Shown: positions 9,608 to 11,335 of the stretch, piece by piece
Position numbering within the stretch: the first letter of the stretch is position 1
Layout: every line of letters starts with the position of its first letter
From: Pseudomonadota bacterium
Lineage (GTDB): Bacteria > Pseudomonadota > Alphaproteobacteria > Acetobacterales > Acetobacteraceae
Assembly: GCA_021826485.1 (NCBI GenBank)
Contig: JAKAZX010000091.1
Span: 1-11,335, forward strand
Length of the DNA: 11,335 nucleotides
Reading direction: 5' to 3'
Translations under genes and position numbers: made by a program
Notes under the pieces: generated by a model
Seen by the model: only the letters and a program-made list of their open reading frames with translations
Database searches by the model: none
Told to the model about the DNA's origin: nothing

Positions 9608-9787
9608 TTTGAACGCGGCACTGGCCCGGCCGGCGTGGCGCCGCTGCGCCGCCCGCCATCGGCGGCACCTTGCGGATCGGGGGCGGAGGCTCTACCTCGC
9701 GCGCGGACAGCGGCTTCGCGTCCGCGGTGCCGACCGCGGCACGTGCCCGGCTGTCCGCCCACTCGATCGAGGCCGAACCGCAGCACC
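9608..9787 (+). other. Unrecognised junction sequence inside the collapsed ISC locus
   Basis: These 180 bases sit between the broken iscS and the ferredoxin. I translated all frames and found no likeness to the rest of IscS, nor to IscU, IscA, HscB or the HscA C-terminus. It is very GC-rich and rich in Arg, Pro and Ala codons in every frame, as is usual for non-coding GC-rich DNA. It may be scrambled remnant of the lost genes or filler introduced by the deletion. Confidence 0.45.
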
Positions 9788-10120
9788 ATGCCGAAGATGA
9801 CCTTCATCGAACGCGACGGCACGCGCCGCGAGGTCGAGGCGCCGCTCGGCCTGTCGGTGCTGGAGATCGCGCACAAGCACGGCATCGACATCGAGGGCGC
9901 CTGCGAGGGCTCGCTCGCCTGCTCGACCTGCCACGTGATCGTCGATCCCGCCTGGTTCGCCCGCCTCGCCACGCCCACCGAGGACGAGGAGGACATGCTG
10001 GACCTCGCCTTCGGGCTGGAAAAGACCTCCCGCCTCGGCTGCCAACTGGTGATGACGGAGGCGCTGGACGGGCTGGTCGTGCGGCTGCCGGCTGGCAGCC
10101 GGAACCTGTTGAACGGCTGA
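9788..10120 (+). CDS. fdx: ISC-type [2Fe-2S] ferredoxin
   Basis: A 110-residue adrenodoxin-like ferredoxin of the iron-sulfur cluster assembly system, which supplies electrons for cluster formation or persulfide reduction. The four cluster ligands are C39, C45, C48 (GACEGSLACSTCHV) and C85 (RLGC), with the usual spacing. The acidic partner-binding stretch TEDEEDMLDLAFGL (64-77) is intact. The ATG at 9788 is chosen because MPKMTFIERDG is the normal start; the preceding in-phase open frame comes from the iscS remnant. A GAGG lies 16 or so bases upstream, too far for a good ribosome site, so its expression may depend on the altered upstream sequence. mnmA starts 5 bases after its stop. Confidence 0.93.
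   Translation: MPKMTFIERDGTRREVEAPLGLSVLEIAHKHGIDIEGACEGSLACSTCHVIVDPAWFARLATPTEDEEDMLDLAFGLEKTSRLGCQLVMTEALDGLVVRLPAGSRNLLNG
10082..10101 (+). other. 8-bp hairpin in the 3' end of fdx
   Basis: CGGCTGCC (10082-10089) and GGCAGCCG (10094-10101) form a perfect stem with the 4-base loop GGCT, 24 bases before the mnmA start. It lies in the last codons of fdx. There is no T-run, so it is unlikely to terminate transcription. It could act as an mRNA processing or attenuating structure between fdx and mnmA, or be chance in GC-rich coding DNA. Confidence 0.4.
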
Positions 10121-10125
10121 CCGGT

Positions 10126-11187
10126 ATGCGCGTGCTCGTCGCCATGTCGGGCGGCGTGGACAGCAGCACGGTCGCCGGCCTGCTCGCTGCTGCCGGGCAT
10201 GCGGTGATCGGCGTCACGCTGCAGCTCTACGACCACGGCGCCGCCGCCGGCCGCAAGGGCGCCTGCTGCGCCGGCCAGGACATCCACGACGCCCGCCGCG
10301 TCGCCGACCATCTCGGCATCCCGCATTACGTGATCGATGCCGAGGCGCGGTTCCGCGCCGCCGTGATCGCCGATTTCGCCGACAGCTATGCCGCCGGCGA
10401 GACCCCGGTGCCCTGCGTGCGCTGCAACCAGAGCGTCAAGTTCACCGACCTCGTCGCCCTCGCCCGCGACCTCGGCGCCGAGCGGCTGGCGACCGGCCAT
10501 TACGTCCGCCGCATCGACGGCGCGGACGGGCCGGAACTGCACCGCGCCGCCGATCCGGCGCGCGACCAGAGCTGGTTCCTGTTCGCGACCACCGCCGCGC
10601 AACTGGCGGCAAGCCTGTTTCCGCTCGGCGACATGCCGGACAAGGCGGCGGTGCGCGCGGCGGCGACGCAGCTCGGCCTGCCGGTCGCGGCCAAGCCGGA
10701 CAGCCAGGACCTGTGTTTCGTGCCGACCGGCGATTACGCCACGGTGGTCGGCCGGCTGCGCCCGGACGCGCTGGCGCCCGGGGAGATCGTGACCGAAGAC
10801 GGGGAGGCGGTCGGCCGGCATGACGGTATCGCCCGCTACACGGTCGGCCAGGCGAAGCGCCTGGGCGCGGCGGGGCAGGCCGAAGGGGTGCGGCGGGTGG
10901 TGGTGGGGCTGGACGCGGCGCGCCGCCGCGTCGTCGTCGGCAGCCCGGCCGCCGGACGCAGCCACGTGACGCTGCGCGAGATGAACTGGCTGGTCCCGCC
11001 GCGCCCACGCCGCTGCGCGGTCAAGCTGCGCGCGCGCGACACCCTGCACCCCGCGGTGCTGCTGCCGACCGAAACGGGGGCCGAGGTGCGGCTGGACACC
11101 CCGGCACTCGCCGCCCCCGGCCAGGCCTGCGTCGCCTATGACGGCACCCGCGTGCTGGGCGGCGGCTTCATCCAGCCGCCCGGTTGA
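10126..11187 (+). CDS. mnmA: tRNA-specific 2-thiouridylase MnmA
   Basis: A 353-residue cytoplasmic enzyme that adenylates and thiolates U34 of tRNA-Lys, -Glu and -Gln, using sulfur passed from a cysteine desulfurase. Motifs are the PP-loop SGGVDSS (8-14), the catalytic cysteine C100 in CVRCNQSVKF, ATGHYVR (122-128) in the tRNA-binding core and the persulfide cysteine C197 in DSQDLCF, followed by the C-terminal beta-barrel. Length is normal (E. coli about 368). The ATG at 10126 gives the usual MRVLVAMSGG start; further upstream frame is shadow of fdx. The gene lies 5 bases after fdx and belongs to the same unit as the desulfurase, placing enzyme and sulfur donor together. Confidence 0.95.
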   Translation: MRVLVAMSGGVDSSTVAGLLAAAGHAVIGVTLQLYDHGAAAGRKGACCAGQDIHDARRVADHLGIPHYVIDAEARFRAAVIADFADSYAAGETPVPCVRCNQSVKFTDLVALARDLGAERLATGHYVRRIDGADGPELHRAADPARDQSWFLFATTAAQLAASLFPLGDMPDKAAVRAAATQLGLPVAAKPDSQDLCFVPTGDYATVVGRLRPDALAPGEIVTEDGEAVGRHDGIARYTVGQAKRLGAAGQAEGVRRVVVGLDAARRRVVVGSPAAGRSHVTLREMNWLVPPRPRRCAVKLRARDTLHPAVLLPTETGAEVRLDTPALAAPGQACVAYDGTRVLGGGFIQPPG

Positions 11188-11213
11188 CGCCGCCCGGCCA
11201 GCGGCAGTATTTC
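11184..11213 (+). promoter_or_regulatory. Candidate promoter of tRNA-Met
   Basis: TTGACG (11184-11189, five of six -35 bases) overlaps the mnmA stop codon, and TATTTC (11208-11213, a weak -10) follows after 18 bases. The tRNA 5' end lies 18 bases further on. The -35 is good, the -10 poor. Read-through from mnmA is an alternative, since no terminator is visible between them. Confidence 0.35.
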
Positions 11214-11231
11214 CCCCGCCCTCGGCCGGAT

Positions 11232-11306
11232 GGCGGCGTAGCTCAGCGGTAGAGCAGGGGAATCATAATCCCTTGGTCGGTGGTTCAAATCCGCCCGCCG
11301 CTACCA
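11232..11306 (+). tRNA. tRNA-Met(CAT), elongator
   Basis: The cloverleaf is complete. The acceptor stem is GGCGGCG/CGCCGCT (1-72 is a G-U pair), the D-arm is GCTC...GAGC, and the anticodon stem GGGGA/TCCCT carries loop ATCATAA with anticodon CAT. The T-arm is GGTGG/CCGCC with loop TTCAAAT, then discriminator A and encoded CCA. It is 75 nt long including CCA. The initiator form is excluded because it should have an unpaired 1-72 and three G-C pairs next to the anticodon loop. A lysidine-modified tRNA-Ile(CAT) is less likely but cannot be fully ruled out by eye. Confidence 0.93.
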
Positions 11307-11335
11307 TCCCTTCAGTGTGTCCATACCGGGCGCAT

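Noticed and set aside
9514..11049. Minus-strand open frame (511 codons) across fdx and mnmA
   Set aside because: It overlaps two genes with complete active sites and has no recognisable domain.
11232..11306. Initiator tRNA-fMet
   Set aside because: The 1-72 pair is G-U and not mismatched, and the anticodon stem does not end in three G-C pairs, so elongator tRNA-Met fits better.

Overview
The window is GC-rich throughout. It looks like chromosomal DNA of an alphaproteobacterium, most likely Rhodospirillales or Acetobacteraceae-like. This placement is inferred from protein style and from the desulfurase / ISC ferredoxin / mnmA gene order, not from a marker gene.

Left part (1-3258): the end of an integrated element. 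It carries a 5'-truncated Toprim primase-like gene overlapping by 4 bp (ATGA) a DUF927-type helicase/ATPase gene. An 849-base gene-free tail follows, rich in short repeats: a 16-bp palindrome, five copies of CTGAGACCA in both orientations, and an AT-rich patch beside a CGGTC/GACCG motif. The tail stops at the 3' end of a tRNA-Lys(CTT) gene, the usual attachment position of tyrosine-integrase islands. Primase + helicase + iteron-like repeats + tRNA attachment suggests a small replicating island or phage satellite. No integrase or other element end is visible, so this stays inference.

Middle part (3335-7953): core metabolism. A divergent promoter region separates tRNA-Lys from a compact livHMGF operon, the membrane and ATPase parts of a branched-chain amino acid ABC importer. 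Genes overlap by 4 bp where junctions are clear. No substrate-binding protein gene is present. The operon converges on an alpha/beta hydrolase gene across a 40-base gap containing two hairpins.

Right part (8381-11306): sulfur and iron-sulfur metabolism. A complete NifS-like cysteine desulfurase is followed by only the first 40 or so codons of a second, IscS-like desulfurase. Then come a 180-base stretch of unrecognised sequence, an intact ISC-type [2Fe-2S] ferredoxin, and mnmA (tRNA 2-thiouridine synthase). The missing middle is where related ISC clusters carry the rest of iscS, the scaffold/carrier genes and hscBA, so the locus looks like a collapsed ISC operon. Its surviving members would form a desulfurase-MnmA sulfur relay plus an electron-transfer ferredoxin. 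An elongator tRNA-Met(CAT) gene closes the window.

Best candidates for something new are the repeat-rich tail of the left element and the reduced ISC locus.
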